A DNA stretch of 64,000 nucleotides from Clostridium amylolyticum (lineage in GTDB: Bacteria > Bacillota > Clostridia > Clostridiales > Clostridiaceae). The DNA lies in contig NZ_FQZO01000001.1 of NCBI RefSeq assembly GCF_900142075.1, positions 310,001 through 374,000 on the forward strand, given 5' to 3'. Below the pieces are notes generated by a model. That model was not told where the DNA came from. It saw nothing but the letters and a program-made list of their open reading frames with translations, and did not search any database. The position numbers and the translations under genes are program-made. This document shows positions 16,477 to 24,678 of the stretch, one piece after another; position 1 is the stretch's first letter; every line of letters begins with the position of its first letter.

Positions 16477-17121
16477 ATGTTCTATTGCCCGTACTATTAT
16501 CAAATGCTTGAGGACTATTACAGAGCTGAACAAATGAATTCTTACATTAGAGTATTCCATGCTTCTCCCAATGCTCCAGCTGTAGATGTTTATGCAAATG
16601 GAAACCTGCTTGTAAGGAACCTCTCTTATAAGGAAGTATCTCAATATCTGCCAGTTCCTGCAGGAATCTATAATATTAAGGTTTATCCTTCAGGAAAGAT
16701 GATTAACCCTGTTATTAATACCACCGTAAGTATTCCTGAAAACAGTGTGTTTAATGTGGCAGCAATTGGAACTTTGCCTAATATTAGCTTATATCCAATT
16801 CCTGAACCAATAATGGGTAAAAAATCTGGAAGACCTTGCGTAAGATTTGTTCATCTTTCTCCAAACGCACCAGCAGTTGATATTAGATTAGCAGATGGTA
16901 CAAAAGTATTCAATAATGTTTCCTATGAAGGTATTACGGACTATGCTTGCGTTCCAGCAGGAAACTATACCTTTAAAGTAAATATTGCGGGAACTGATAA
17001 TACAGCTTTGACCGTTCCAAATGTTAAACTGGATAACAACACATACTATACGATTTATGCTGTGGGCCTTGTTGGCAATTCTCCAGCTTTAGAAGCAGTG
17101 CTTTTAACAGAACCCAGGTAA
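16477..17121 (+). CDS. DUF4397 two-repeat protein
   Basis: 214 residues made of two similar ~90-residue units: VFHASPNAPAVDVYANG...PVPAGIYNIKVYPSG (res ~25-75) and FVHLSPNAPAVDIRLADG...VPAGNYTFKVNIAG (res ~123-178). The HxSPNAPAVD and VPAGxY signatures define DUF4397, a beta-sandwich family common in clostridial and bacillary surface or spore-surface proteins. There is no signal peptide; the N-terminus (MFYCPYYYQMLEDYY) is Tyr-rich as in spore coat proteins, so deposition on the spore is plausible. AAAGGAAA precedes the ATG; a terminator follows at 17129. Monocistronic. Confidence 0.75.
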   Translation: MFYCPYYYQMLEDYYRAEQMNSYIRVFHASPNAPAVDVYANGNLLVRNLSYKEVSQYLPVPAGIYNIKVYPSGKMINPVINTTVSIPENSVFNVAAIGTLPNISLYPIPEPIMGKKSGRPCVRFVHLSPNAPAVDIRLADGTKVFNNVSYEGITDYACVPAGNYTFKVNIAGTDNTALTVPNVKLDNNTYYTIYAVGLVGNSPALEAVLLTEPR

Positions 17122-17128
17122 CGAAATG

Positions 17129-17163
17129 AAGCGAAGGTGTAAATTAATGCTCCTTCGCTTTTT
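17129..17163 (+). terminator. Rho-independent terminator
   Basis: AAGCGAAGG (17129-17137) pairs with CCTTCGCTT (17152-17160), followed by a T-run. It ends the DUF4397 gene. The rest of 17164-17385 shows nothing but AT-rich sequence. Confidence 0.85.
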
Positions 17164-17454
17164 ATAATTACTTACATAAGATTACAGGTAAAAGAACAGT
17201 AAATTGTATTTTAGTATTTCAAGGATATAGCTACAAGGTTTAGGAAACAATAAGTATATAATTGTCTTCCAAAGAGTTTTGGTGATATATAAATTGTATT
17301 CAAGAGAAGCAGATAAAAATTTAAACCTATTTAAGATAATTAAACTTACTATTAATAATGTTTGATTTAAAAAAATAATTTTATTATGGTACAAATAAAA
17401 ATAGCGAAAGGGAATAATAAGTCACTCTATAAAGTGATTTGTTTGGTAGGAGAT

Positions 17455-18477
17455 ATGTTTATACCTAAAAGGATTGTGTTTGAAAAAAATTCCTTAGAAT
17501 TTGAAATGGGTAAGAATATTTTTTCCAAGTTTAAAGATAATGATAATATTGAGATAATAAAATTGAACTCTAATAAACTAAAACAACATATTCCAGGTAA
17601 TGATTTATTTGCTCAATATAGAGAAGGTAAAAGGACTTTAGTAGTTGGTACTAAAAAGACTCTAAGATTTCAATCCTGCAAACCATCCGCCCACTATCAA
17701 CTTCCCTTAATATCAGGGTGTATGGGACAATGTGAATACTGTTATTTAAATACTCAGTTGGGAGATAAGCCCTTTGTAAAAGTATATGCTAATATAGATG
17801 ATATCCTTAATGAAGCTCAGAAATATATTAATCAAAGATTACCGGATATAACTATATTTGAAGGATCGGCTACATCTGACCCTATACCTGTAGAACCTTA
17901 TACACATTCATTGGAGAAATCTATAGATTTTTTTGCGAAAAACCCAAATGCTAGATTTAGATTTGTAACAAAATATAATGATATAGAATCATTGCTTAAC
18001 TTAGAACACAATGGCCATACAGAGATAAGATTTAGTATTAATACCTCTTTTGTGATAAATAAATATGAACATTTTACCGCTTCCAGTGACAAAAGAATAG
18101 AAGCAGCTATAAAGGTAGCTCAGTCAAGTTATCCTGTTGGTTTTTTAATTGCACCAATATTTATTTATCCAAGTTGGAAAGAAGACTATCATGATTTATT
18201 ACTAGAGTTAAGTAGTAAGCTGCCAAATAACTTAAAATACCCAGTAACCTTTGAAATAATATCTCATAGGTATACAACAATAGCTAAAAATAGAATACTT
18301 AAGGTATTCCCTGAAAGTGAATTACCTATGAATGATGAAGAGCGTAAATTCAAATATGGACAATTTGGATATGGGAAGTATGTATATCAAAATGAAATTA
18401 TAAGTGAAATAAAAGAGTTCTTCACAAAAAACATAGAAGAATTATTTAAGAATAAAAAGGTTAAATATATTATATGA
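17455..18477 (+). CDS. Spore photoproduct lyase (SplB) homologue lacking the H-donor Cys
   Basis: About 340 residues from ATG 17455 (AGGAG just upstream; MFIPKR is the usual SplB N-terminus, so upstream codons from 17386 are not used). Radical SAM cluster motif GCMGQCEYCYL gives Cys89, Cys93, Cys96 with Tyr95/Tyr97 as in SplB. Co-linear blocks KTLRFQSCKPSAHYQLP, RFVTKYNDIESLL, FSINTSFVI and FGYGKYVYQ identify the family, which reverses 5-thyminyl-5,6-dihydrothymine in germinating spores. The residue aligning with B. subtilis Cys141 (FEASCTSD), the hydrogen-atom donor, is Ala139 here (FEGSATSD; codon GCT at 17869). Either repair chemistry is altered or the protein has another job. Monocistronic; terminator at 18565. 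Confidence 0.85.
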   Translation: MFIPKRIVFEKNSLEFEMGKNIFSKFKDNDNIEIIKLNSNKLKQHIPGNDLFAQYREGKRTLVVGTKKTLRFQSCKPSAHYQLPLISGCMGQCEYCYLNTQLGDKPFVKVYANIDDILNEAQKYINQRLPDITIFEGSATSDPIPVEPYTHSLEKSIDFFAKNPNARFRFVTKYNDIESLLNLEHNGHTEIRFSINTSFVINKYEHFTASSDKRIEAAIKVAQSSYPVGFLIAPIFIYPSWKEDYHDLLLELSSKLPNNLKYPVTFEIISHRYTTIAKNRILKVFPESELPMNDEERKFKYGQFGYGKYVYQNEIISEIKEFFTKNIEELFKNKKVKYII

Positions 18478-18564
18478 GTATTACTAATATCATAAAACAA
18501 TGATAATCTTATATGGTCTAATAAGATACCTGAAAAAGATGAAAATTAAAGAATGAAAATAATT

Positions 18565-18604
18565 CATCCTAGTAAAGCATATTCATGCCTTACTAGGATG
18601 TTTT
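18565..18604 (+). terminator. Rho-independent terminator
   Basis: CATCCTAGTAA (18565-18575) pairs with TTACTAGGATG (18590-18600), then TTTT. It lies ~90 bp after the SplB-like stop. Confidence 0.75.
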
Positions 18605-18730
18605 AATGCTATTTTTTAAGATATTAAAGGTACTAAAACTTTGACGCTTACAAAGTGAGTATATTTTTTTCTTGAATGAACAAAACAGATTAAATCAAAC
18701 AATACTGTAATTTTATTCATATTTTTCCTT

Positions 18731-18753
18731 AACATGACAGGTATTGTCATGTT
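18731..18753 (+). promoter_or_regulatory. Palindromic operator before truncated UvrA-like gene
   Basis: AACATGACA-GGTAT-TGTCATGTT is a perfect 9-bp inverted repeat with 5-bp spacer, 43 bp upstream of the GTG/ATG region at 18796, next to a TATATTATATA stretch that could supply the -10. The cognate repressor is not identifiable in the window. Confidence 0.55.
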
Positions 18754-18795
18754 TATATTATATACTTATTGTACTATTAAGAAAAGGGTGAGATT

Positions 18796-19086
18796 GTGAA
18801 CGACAGAATTATATTAAAAGGAGCAAGAGAAAAAAATTTAAAGAATATTGACGTATATATTCCAAAGAAAGAAGTTACCATAGTGGTTGGACCATCTGGA
18901 TCAGGTAAATCTGCCCTAGTATTTGATACTATTGCAGCAGAGTCACAAAGACAAATGAATGAGAGTTACTCTAGTTTTATTAGAACACGATTAGGAAAAT
19001 TCCCACAGCCAAAATGTGATGAGATTAAAAGATTATCACCGTCAATTATTATAAATCAAAAAAAGATTGGTTATAAATCAATGTGA
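18796..19086 (+). pseudogene. Truncated UvrA-like ABC ATPase
   Basis: 96 codons matching only the start of UvrA-type ATPases: ILKGAREKNLKNIDVYIPK, Walker A GPSGSGKSALVFDT, then SQRQMNESYSSFIRTRLGKFPQPKCDEIKRLSPSIIINQKK. Full UvrA paralogues (drug-resistance DrrC-like type) run to ~750 residues; here the frame stops after IGYKSM, with no signature motif, zinc fingers or second ATPase. Nothing downstream restores the gene, so a deletion rather than a point frameshift is likely. GTG/ATG start with AAAAGGGTGAG upstream is intact and a palindromic operator remains. Confidence 0.75.
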
Positions 19087-19463
19087 TAGACTAGACTATT
19101 AATTAATCTATAGTATTGGATTGTGCCCGTTTTCAACGTTTACTTTGTGGAAAGAAAAATAGAATGGCTAATAGAAATTTACAGCATTTTCTAATAGTAA
19201 TCAGCAATTGCGTCTTCAATATAAAAAGCTTGAAACAATGGTTGAAATCATGTATTATCAAAGAGTCAGAGGTAGAAGAAATAGTAGAAAATCTCTGAAG
19301 AAAAGCAAGAGATTTTTTTATTGTACAGAAATATATATAACTGAAAGATAGTAATATAAATGATGCCAAGCCCTTGGGTGCATGTATAAACATTCAAGGG
19401 TTTTCGCTTGTGGAAAGATATAAAGAGATCAAAGCGTTTTGAGTAATATAGAGGAGGAACATT
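19087..19463 (+). other. Gene remnant region with terminator
   Basis: No intact gene. Around 19170-19300 one frame reads NSNQQLRLQYKKLETMVEI, which looks like the helical tail of a decayed protein, but it has no start. AAATCTCT (19289-19296) pairs with AGAGATTT (19308-19315) followed by T's, a terminator. CCCTTG (19371-19376) can pair with CAAGGG (19395-19400), then TTTT. Confidence 0.45.
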
Positions 19464-20588
19464 ATGAAGATTTCAAAGAAAGATGCGTTGACATGGTTTG
19501 AATTTTTTTCCATGCTGCCAGAGGATCAGGAAGTTATGGTAAAACAACAAGAAATCATTTATGCTACCTTTGCACAAATTGAGGCAGCAATAGATGATAG
19601 AAATGATAAGTTAATGTCGGAAATTAGAAGTTTGAAAACTTTGGATAATAGAACTTTTTTTGTGGGAAATGAAAGTAAATTCCCCAAAGGATGTCGTTCT
19701 TGTCTGTTGGGAACTGGTTTGAGTGCAATTAGAAAAACCAATAAATGTAACTTAGAGTGTAAGTTCTGTTATAATTATGGAGAGCTGGATTATATCGAAC
19801 CCATTGGAGAAGGTATGTGGGAAATTGGAGGTACAAAGTTCTATGAGAAGGATATTGATTTACTTCTTTCCATCCAACAGAAACCCACTGGCATTTCTTA
19901 CGTTTATTTAGAGCCATTTATGGAAATAGAAAAATACTATCCAGTTATAAAGAAATTCAGTGATGCTAAAATTCATCAACATCTATATACAAATGGTACT
20001 TTAGCTACTGAAGAGACATTGAAAGCATTAGGTGAAGCTGGTCTTGACGAGATACGTTTTAACTTAGGTGCTTCTAATTGTTCAGATAAAGTTATTGAAA
20101 ATATTAGACTAGCAAAAAAATATATTAAAAATATAGGTATTGAAACTCCAATGACTCCTGAGCTTTTCCAAGGATTTTTTAAGAAAAAGCAAGCAATATT
20201 AGATACAAAACTAGATTTTATAAATTGCGCAGAATTACATTTAAATGAGAATAACATAGATAATTATTATGGGGAAAACATGTATATTTCTAGACAGGGC
20301 TATATTTCGCCAATTTGGAGCAGAGAATTAACTTTGCAATTCATGAAAGTAGCCGATGAAGAAAACTGGGATTTAGCAGTTCATGATTGCTCAAACCATA
20401 CAAAATTTGCCAGGGACTTGAATTTGAGCAGCAAAGAAGGTAGATGGTTCGGAGCCAGCAATTATGGCTGTGAGTTTTCTAGGATACCCTACGAAGTGTT
20501 TTTACCAATACTACGTGACGACAATTTCAAATTTTTAAGTGAAGAAGAATTGCCTGAAGGCTATAAAGCAGGAGAACTGATTTTTTAG
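19464..20588 (+). CDS. Radical SAM protein of unknown substrate
   Basis: 374 residues. The radical SAM cluster motif is CNLECKFCYNYG (res ~93-104, CxxxCxxC), preceded by CRSCLLGTG (res ~76), so extra cysteines lie immediately N-terminal to the core. Barrel elements YVYLEPF, HLYTNGTLATEETLKAL and EIRFNLGAS resemble the PflA/MoaA-type core; C-terminal cysteines in HDCSNH and NYGCEFSR could hold an auxiliary cluster. GAGGAGG 7 nt before ATG fixes the start. No recognisable peptide or enzyme substrate is encoded alongside; the gene appears monocistronic. A role in modification of a tRNA, protein or small molecule cannot be chosen from sequence. Confidence 0.75.
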   Translation: MKISKKDALTWFEFFSMLPEDQEVMVKQQEIIYATFAQIEAAIDDRNDKLMSEIRSLKTLDNRTFFVGNESKFPKGCRSCLLGTGLSAIRKTNKCNLECKFCYNYGELDYIEPIGEGMWEIGGTKFYEKDIDLLLSIQQKPTGISYVYLEPFMEIEKYYPVIKKFSDAKIHQHLYTNGTLATEETLKALGEAGLDEIRFNLGASNCSDKVIENIRLAKKYIKNIGIETPMTPELFQGFFKKKQAILDTKLDFINCAELHLNENNIDNYYGENMYISRQGYISPIWSRELTLQFMKVADEENWDLAVHDCSNHTKFARDLNLSSKEGRWFGASNYGCEFSRIPYEVFLPILRDDNFKFLSEEELPEGYKAGELIF

Positions 20589-20652
20589 AGAGTCTTGTGA
20601 GTTTGTTTCTTCAAGCTTTGGTTGTTCAAAAAAACAGAATTAATTTTACAGA

Positions 20653-20712
20653 AAGATGCATTCTTAGGTGAATTAAAACAAATGATTCACCTTGAAGCGC
20701 ATCTTTTCTTTT
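20653..20712 (+). terminator. Nested hairpin with T-run before satD
   Basis: AAGATGC/GCATCTT (20653-20659, 20699-20705) encloses AGGTGAAT/ATTCACCT (20666-20673, 20685-20692), followed by TTCTTTT. It terminates the upstream radical SAM transcript and physically overlaps the next promoter. Confidence 0.7.
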
Positions 20713-20721
20713 GTTATAATA
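20693..20721 (+). promoter_or_regulatory. Promoter of satD-DUF3307 operon
   Basis: TTGAAG (20693-20698), 17 bp, TATAAT (20716-20721), with AGAGGTGA and ATG following at 20739. The very short leader supports this start. Confidence 0.7.
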
Positions 20722-20738
20722 TGGATAGAGGTGATGAA

Positions 20739-21428
20739 ATGTTTTTCTTTTTTTTCTATGATAAATATGTTGCCATTATTGGTGATATTGTAGATTCTAA
20801 AAAATTAACTGATAGAAACGTTGTACAACAGAAGCTTAAGAAAGTGTTGGAAGATATCAATAATAAATACTCAGAAGATATTGCGTCAAAATTTACAATT
20901 ACTTTAGGAGATGAATTTCAGGGCTTACTTAAAAATAGAAACAGTATTATGAAGATTGTTTTTGAAATTGAAATGGCTATGACACCAATACAAATACGCT
21001 TTGGTATTGGAATTGGTGATATTAGTACAGATATTAATTTTAATAATTCATCAGAAATTGATGGCCCTGCATATCATAGAGCAAGAAAAATGATTAAAGA
21101 AATTAAAGAGAAAAAATCTCAATATGCTGAGAGTTACTCCAATGTTTTGATATGTTCAGAAGAAGATAATTTGGAAATTGATGAATTGTTAAATTCTATT
21201 TTATCTGTTTGTACTGCACTAAAATCAAAGTGGACAGAACGACAAAAAGAAATTATTTATGCTTATATTACTAATGATAAGAATCAATATAAAGCAGCTC
21301 ATATTCTTAATATAGGTCAGCCTAGTGTAAACAAAGCACTAAGAAGTGCTCAATTTTATACTTATAAACATGCAATGGATACAGTTAACGCCTTTTTAAG
21401 CAAGGAAAGGGGGGGAGTTAATGACTAA
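20739..21428 (+). CDS. satD: SatD family protein
   Basis: About 229 residues from ATG 20739 (AGAGGTGATGAA upstream, promoter 17-46 bp before). YVAIIGDIVDSKKLTDR (res ~8-24), FTITLGDEFQGLL and FGIGIGDISTDI resemble the nucleotide-cyclase-like fold of the SatD family; the C-terminal ~60 residues (WTERQKEIIYAYI, AAHILNIGQPSVNKALRSAQ) form a helix-turn-helix. In streptococci SatD belongs to an acid-tolerance locus; biochemical role is not established. The fusion of a GGDEF/cyclase-like fold to a DNA-binding tail suggests a ligand-responsive regulator. Overlaps the membrane-protein gene by 8 nt, so the two are coupled. Confidence 0.75.
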   Translation: MFFFFFYDKYVAIIGDIVDSKKLTDRNVVQQKLKKVLEDINNKYSEDIASKFTITLGDEFQGLLKNRNSIMKIVFEIEMAMTPIQIRFGIGIGDISTDINFNNSSEIDGPAYHRARKMIKEIKEKKSQYAESYSNVLICSEEDNLEIDELLNSILSVCTALKSKWTERQKEIIYAYITNDKNQYKAAHILNIGQPSVNKALRSAQFYTYKHAMDTVNAFLSKERGGVND

Positions 21429-22164
21429 GGATGTTTTATATTTATTTTTAATTGGTCATGTTCTGGGGGATTTCTATCTGCAGTCCTCTGAATTAGCAAT
21501 AAACAAGAATGAATCGTTCAAGATATTATTAAAGCATTCTTTAATTTACTTTCTTTCAATGATATGTGTATCTATTCCCATATTTAGTTTCACAATATTA
21601 AAATGGGTTTGTATCATTTCAGTAGTTCATTTTATTGTTGATTTATTTAAATATTTATTTAAAAAGAAATTTGCTACAAATGACAAAATAGAAGCTTTAT
21701 TATATTGCAGCGATGAAATAATTCATATTTTACTAATTATTTGTACTGCTATAGCTATATACATTCTTTCTGAACCTGTACGCTACATTTCATGTATCCA
21801 ATACCTTTTAAGTAAATTACAGATTAATGTTATTAATATTCTTTCTTGGATATTAATTTTACTTATTATAATACAACCATTTAGTATAACAATTAAGAAA
21901 GTTGTATATCGCTATAAGCCATCTACAAATGAAGAAAATGGAGGACTTCCTAATGCAGGAGCATTAATAGGAATGCTGGAGCGTTCTATAATTTTGTTAA
22001 TGTTATCTGCAGGTCAGTATGCTGCCATTGGATTTGTTCTTACAGCAAAGTCAATAGCAAGATATAATAAAATTGCCGAAGAACCTAAATTTTCGGAGTA
22101 CTACTTATTAGGAACACTATTAAGTACAACGTTGGTCATAGTAGCATATTTACTTATTTTTTAA
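21421..22164 (+). CDS. DUF3307 membrane protein
   Basis: 247 residues with about six hydrophobic helices. The N-terminus LYLFLIGHVLGDFYLQSSELAINK is the DUF3307 signature (G-H-x-L-G-D-F-x-L-Q), and LLKHSLIY and VHFIVDLFK contain the family's conserved His/Asp positions within membranes. It pairs with SatD-like proteins in many Firmicutes, as here (8-nt overlap). The His/Asp-rich helices resemble those of intramembrane metal-binding proteins, but no activity is established. A strong terminator follows at 22194. Confidence 0.75.
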   Translation: MTKDVLYLFLIGHVLGDFYLQSSELAINKNESFKILLKHSLIYFLSMICVSIPIFSFTILKWVCIISVVHFIVDLFKYLFKKKFATNDKIEALLYCSDEIIHILLIICTAIAIYILSEPVRYISCIQYLLSKLQINVINILSWILILLIIIQPFSITIKKVVYRYKPSTNEENGGLPNAGALIGMLERSIILLMLSAGQYAAIGFVLTAKSIARYNKIAEEPKFSEYYLLGTLLSTTLVIVAYLLIF

Positions 22165-22193
22165 AAATTTATTTCATAATGAATCTTTTCGTT

Positions 22194-22236
22194 ATAAAAT
22201 AGTCCCCATCTGATCACTAGATGGGGACTATTTTAT
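22194..22236 (+). terminator. Rho-independent terminator
   Basis: ATAAAATAGTCCCCATCT pairs with AGATGGGGACTATTTTAT, an 18-bp perfect stem with its own T-rich right arm. Likely works in both directions. The DNA from 22237 to the PPOX gene end holds no supported gene. Confidence 0.9.
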
Positions 22237-22391
22237 GATGTTATGCATACTTGGCGAAGACTATTTTACTAAGCTCAAATAAAAAAGTAGTACGCACTTT
22301 TTTGATAGGTACTATTGGAAAGGATAGTGTAAGTATGGGGATGGCTGAATATAAAGGTAAAGTTAAAAATATTCAAGATATACCTTTTACC

Positions 22392-22865
22392 CTATTTATG
22401 ATATTTTCCTGTACATTCTACAATTTCAACCTCAATCACAGCGGTACCCTTAATCATGTTATCTGGAAGCTCTTTTCCCACTAGTTGTGGCGTGTACTTC
22501 TCAACCAGCTTATTTAACACTTCACGTTTATAATCCAAGTCCTCAAGCAGCGAAGCGTTTCCAATAATTACAACACTATTGTACTCTGCCTCAGTATCAC
22601 AGGCATTCTCGATATTATCAGTCAAGAGACCAAATAATTCATCAACCTCAAAGCATACCTTGGAGTTTCGCTTCAGATTATCGACTTTTTGTCCCTTTGG
22701 AAGTCCGTGCATATAAATTTTGTTATTGAAGTAAACAAAGTGCATGGCAATGACATATGGATAACCATTCTCATTAATAGTTGCGAATCGTCCAGTATCT
22801 GAACGATGAAGTAGCCCGTCAATCTGCTCCAACGTTAATTGAAACTTCTTCATTCTGTATTGCAT
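22392..22865 (-). CDS. Pyridoxamine-5'-phosphate-oxidase-fold protein, NimA-like
   Basis: 157 residues of the small split-barrel flavin/PPOX type: LHRSDTGRFATINENGYPYVIAMHFVYFNNKIYMHGLPKG (res ~18-58, read in segments) is the usual N-terminal signature, and a hydrophobic C-terminal strand (TAVIEVEIVECTGK) closes the barrel. Family members bind FMN, F420 or haem and include nitroimidazole-resistance NimA proteins. Substrate here is unknown. AGGAGG lies 10-11 nt before the ATG. Divergent from a MocR/PdxR-type regulator 163 bp away, sharing a long palindrome; a link to vitamin B6 or flavin chemistry is suggested by that pairing. Confidence 0.75.
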   Translation of the reverse strand: MQYRMKKFQLTLEQIDGLLHRSDTGRFATINENGYPYVIAMHFVYFNNKIYMHGLPKGQKVDNLKRNSKVCFEVDELFGLLTDNIENACDTEAEYNSVVIIGNASLLEDLDYKREVLNKLVEKYTPQLVGKELPDNMIKGTAVIEVEIVECTGKYHK

Positions 22866-22941
22866 AATTTCATTATCCTCCTTATGGTTTGAACTTAAGC
22901 ATTATTCAAGATAAATATGTACTTGATGTACAATCAAACAT

Positions 22942-23004
22942 AATATATCATATAAGTGTATCTGTGAAAAGGTACACTTATATGATATATTATAGGGTAC
23001 ACTT
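22942..23004. promoter_or_regulatory. 19-bp palindrome plus direct repeat between PPOX and MocR genes
   Basis: AATATATCATATAAGTGTA (22942-22960) and its exact reverse complement (22973-22991) are 12 bp apart; TACACTT recurs at 22998-23004 in the same orientation as at 22973-22979. MocR regulators commonly bind direct repeats overlapping the divergent promoter, so this is the probable MocR target. Confidence 0.65.
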
Positions 23005-23028
23005 TGTTATAAGGATGGTTATAATTCT

Positions 23029-24450
23029 ATGATTTACATACAAGAAAATTCAAATGATCCAATATATCTTCAAATCTACCGTCAAGTGAAAAAAGATATT
23101 GAACAAGGAAATATTGTATATGGAGAACGGCTTCCAGGTATTCGCACACTAGCACAAACATTGGATATTGCGCGCAATACTGTCAGTCGGGCCTATGCCC
23201 AGTTGGCTGTAGAGGGGTATATTCAAGCAAGACATGGTTCAGGTTTTTTTGTTCTAGACACCTCAAATAAAGTTACAGAGGTGGATTATGAACCACAGGA
23301 TACAAACGCTTTATCTATGGAAATATCAGAATTGAATCGACCTGTATGTCCATATGATTTTCAGTATGGTGAGATTTCTTATGAGCAATTTCCATTGAAG
23401 TTATGGCGAAAATATACCTCTCAAATTCTCCTATCGCCACAAAAAGGGGTAGTTAATCAGTATCCTGATAAGCAGGGTGATCTATTGTTAAGACAAGAGA
23501 TAAAAAAATACCTGCACAGATCAAGAGGTATGGTTTGCTGCGAAGAACAAATTATCATTGGCTGTGGGCTACACCATTCGTTAGATATTTTGTGCAAGCT
23601 TTTGCGTAAAGAAAATAACACAATCGCTATGGAGGAACCAGGCTTTAGTGGAGCAAGGGATGTATTTATCAATAACAATTATAATCTGCATTCGCTTCCA
23701 GCTAGTAAAGATGGACTTATACTCTCATCGATTCACCGTTCTAGCGCATGTGCTGCTTATGTAACGCCTTCACATCAATTTCCTTATGGAACTGTGATGC
23801 CAATTTTTCAGCGTAAGGAGCTCCTTAATTGGGCAAATGATAATGCTGCGTATATTATTGAGGACGATTATGACAGTGAACTCAGATATGATACCAATCC
23901 AGTACCGGCACTCCATTCCCTAGATACAAACGACCGTACTATCTATATCGGAACTTTTTCAAAGTCTCTTTCTCCTTCCCTTCGGGTGAACTATATGGTA
24001 CTGCCAGTGCGCCTGCTCACTACGTATTGTAGTTTGTTCCATTCCTACAATTCTCCTGTATCATGGGTGACACAGCGCATTTTAGCCGCATATATGAGAG
24101 ATGAAAACTATGAGCGCCATGTTCGTAAAATGTGTATCACCTACAAAAAGCGACATGATGTGTTTATACAGGAAGCAACGGAAATGTTTGGAAGCAAAGT
24201 AATACTTCATGGTCGTGGAGCAGGGTTGCATTTCGTTTTGGAGTTTCCAGGTGGCGAAGAACAGGATTGGCTTATTAAACAGGCAGAGAAAGTCGGTGTT
24301 AAAGTATATCCTATGATTCCATTCTGGAATGACCGGAACTCTTGTCCTCAAAACTTATTGTTTACAGGATACAGCTTGCTGGGGGAGCAACAGATACGAA
24401 AAGGTATTGAATTGCTGCAATCTGCATGGTTCGGAGCATTATCAAAATGA
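23029..24450 (+). CDS. MocR/PdxR-type GntR-aminotransferase regulator
   Basis: 473 residues. Residues ~8-75 are a GntR winged helix (DPIYLQIYRQVKKDIEQG, GERLPGIRTLAQ, ARNTVSRAYAQLAVEGYI, GSGFFV). Residues ~110-470 are a fold-type I aminotransferase-like domain with TPSHQFPYGTVM, EDDYDSELRYD and the PLP-lysine motif IGTFSKSLSPSLRVNYMV. Such chimeras sense PLP or an amino-compound adduct and often control the divergent gene, here the PPOX protein. The start ATG is poorly preceded by a Shine-Dalgarno site (AAGGATGG ~13 nt upstream). Terminator at 24502. Confidence 0.88.
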   Translation: MIYIQENSNDPIYLQIYRQVKKDIEQGNIVYGERLPGIRTLAQTLDIARNTVSRAYAQLAVEGYIQARHGSGFFVLDTSNKVTEVDYEPQDTNALSMEISELNRPVCPYDFQYGEISYEQFPLKLWRKYTSQILLSPQKGVVNQYPDKQGDLLLRQEIKKYLHRSRGMVCCEEQIIIGCGLHHSLDILCKLLRKENNTIAMEEPGFSGARDVFINNNYNLHSLPASKDGLILSSIHRSSACAAYVTPSHQFPYGTVMPIFQRKELLNWANDNAAYIIEDDYDSELRYDTNPVPALHSLDTNDRTIYIGTFSKSLSPSLRVNYMVLPVRLLTTYCSLFHSYNSPVSWVTQRILAAYMRDENYERHVRKMCITYKKRHDVFIQEATEMFGSKVILHGRGAGLHFVLEFPGGEEQDWLIKQAEKVGVKVYPMIPFWNDRNSCPQNLLFTGYSLLGEQQIRKGIELLQSAWFGALSK

Positions 24451-24501
24451 AAATTCAATAGTGAAATTACGGAAGACATACTTCGTAAAAGAAATATATA
24501 C

Positions 24502-24545
24502 AAAAATCCAGGCTAAAAATTGCGTTTTTTGCCTGGATTTTTAAT
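24502..24545 (+). terminator. Rho-independent terminator
   Basis: AAAAATCCAGGC (24502-24513) pairs with GCCTGGATTTTT (24531-24542). Symmetrical and possibly bidirectional, serving the MocR gene and the convergent membrane-protein gene. Confidence 0.85.
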
Positions 24546-24678
24546 GACATTTTATAGATTACATCGGGTATTGTTGATGATGCTCAGGTTGTCCATTTTA
24601 CCTTTGGTTTCAAGAATTAAGAAAATATCTTTCACAATTCTACTAATTAGCAAAAATCATAAAAAATCCATAACTGAG

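Noticed and set aside
19116..19298. A 60-codon frame after the truncated UvrA-like gene.
   Set aside because: TTG start without ribosome site and protein-unlike composition; kept only as part of a remnant region.
22251..22484. Plus-strand 77-codon ORF between the DUF3307 terminator and the PPOX gene.
   Set aside because: Its 3' part runs antisense through the PPOX gene and it has no ribosome site or recognisable domain.
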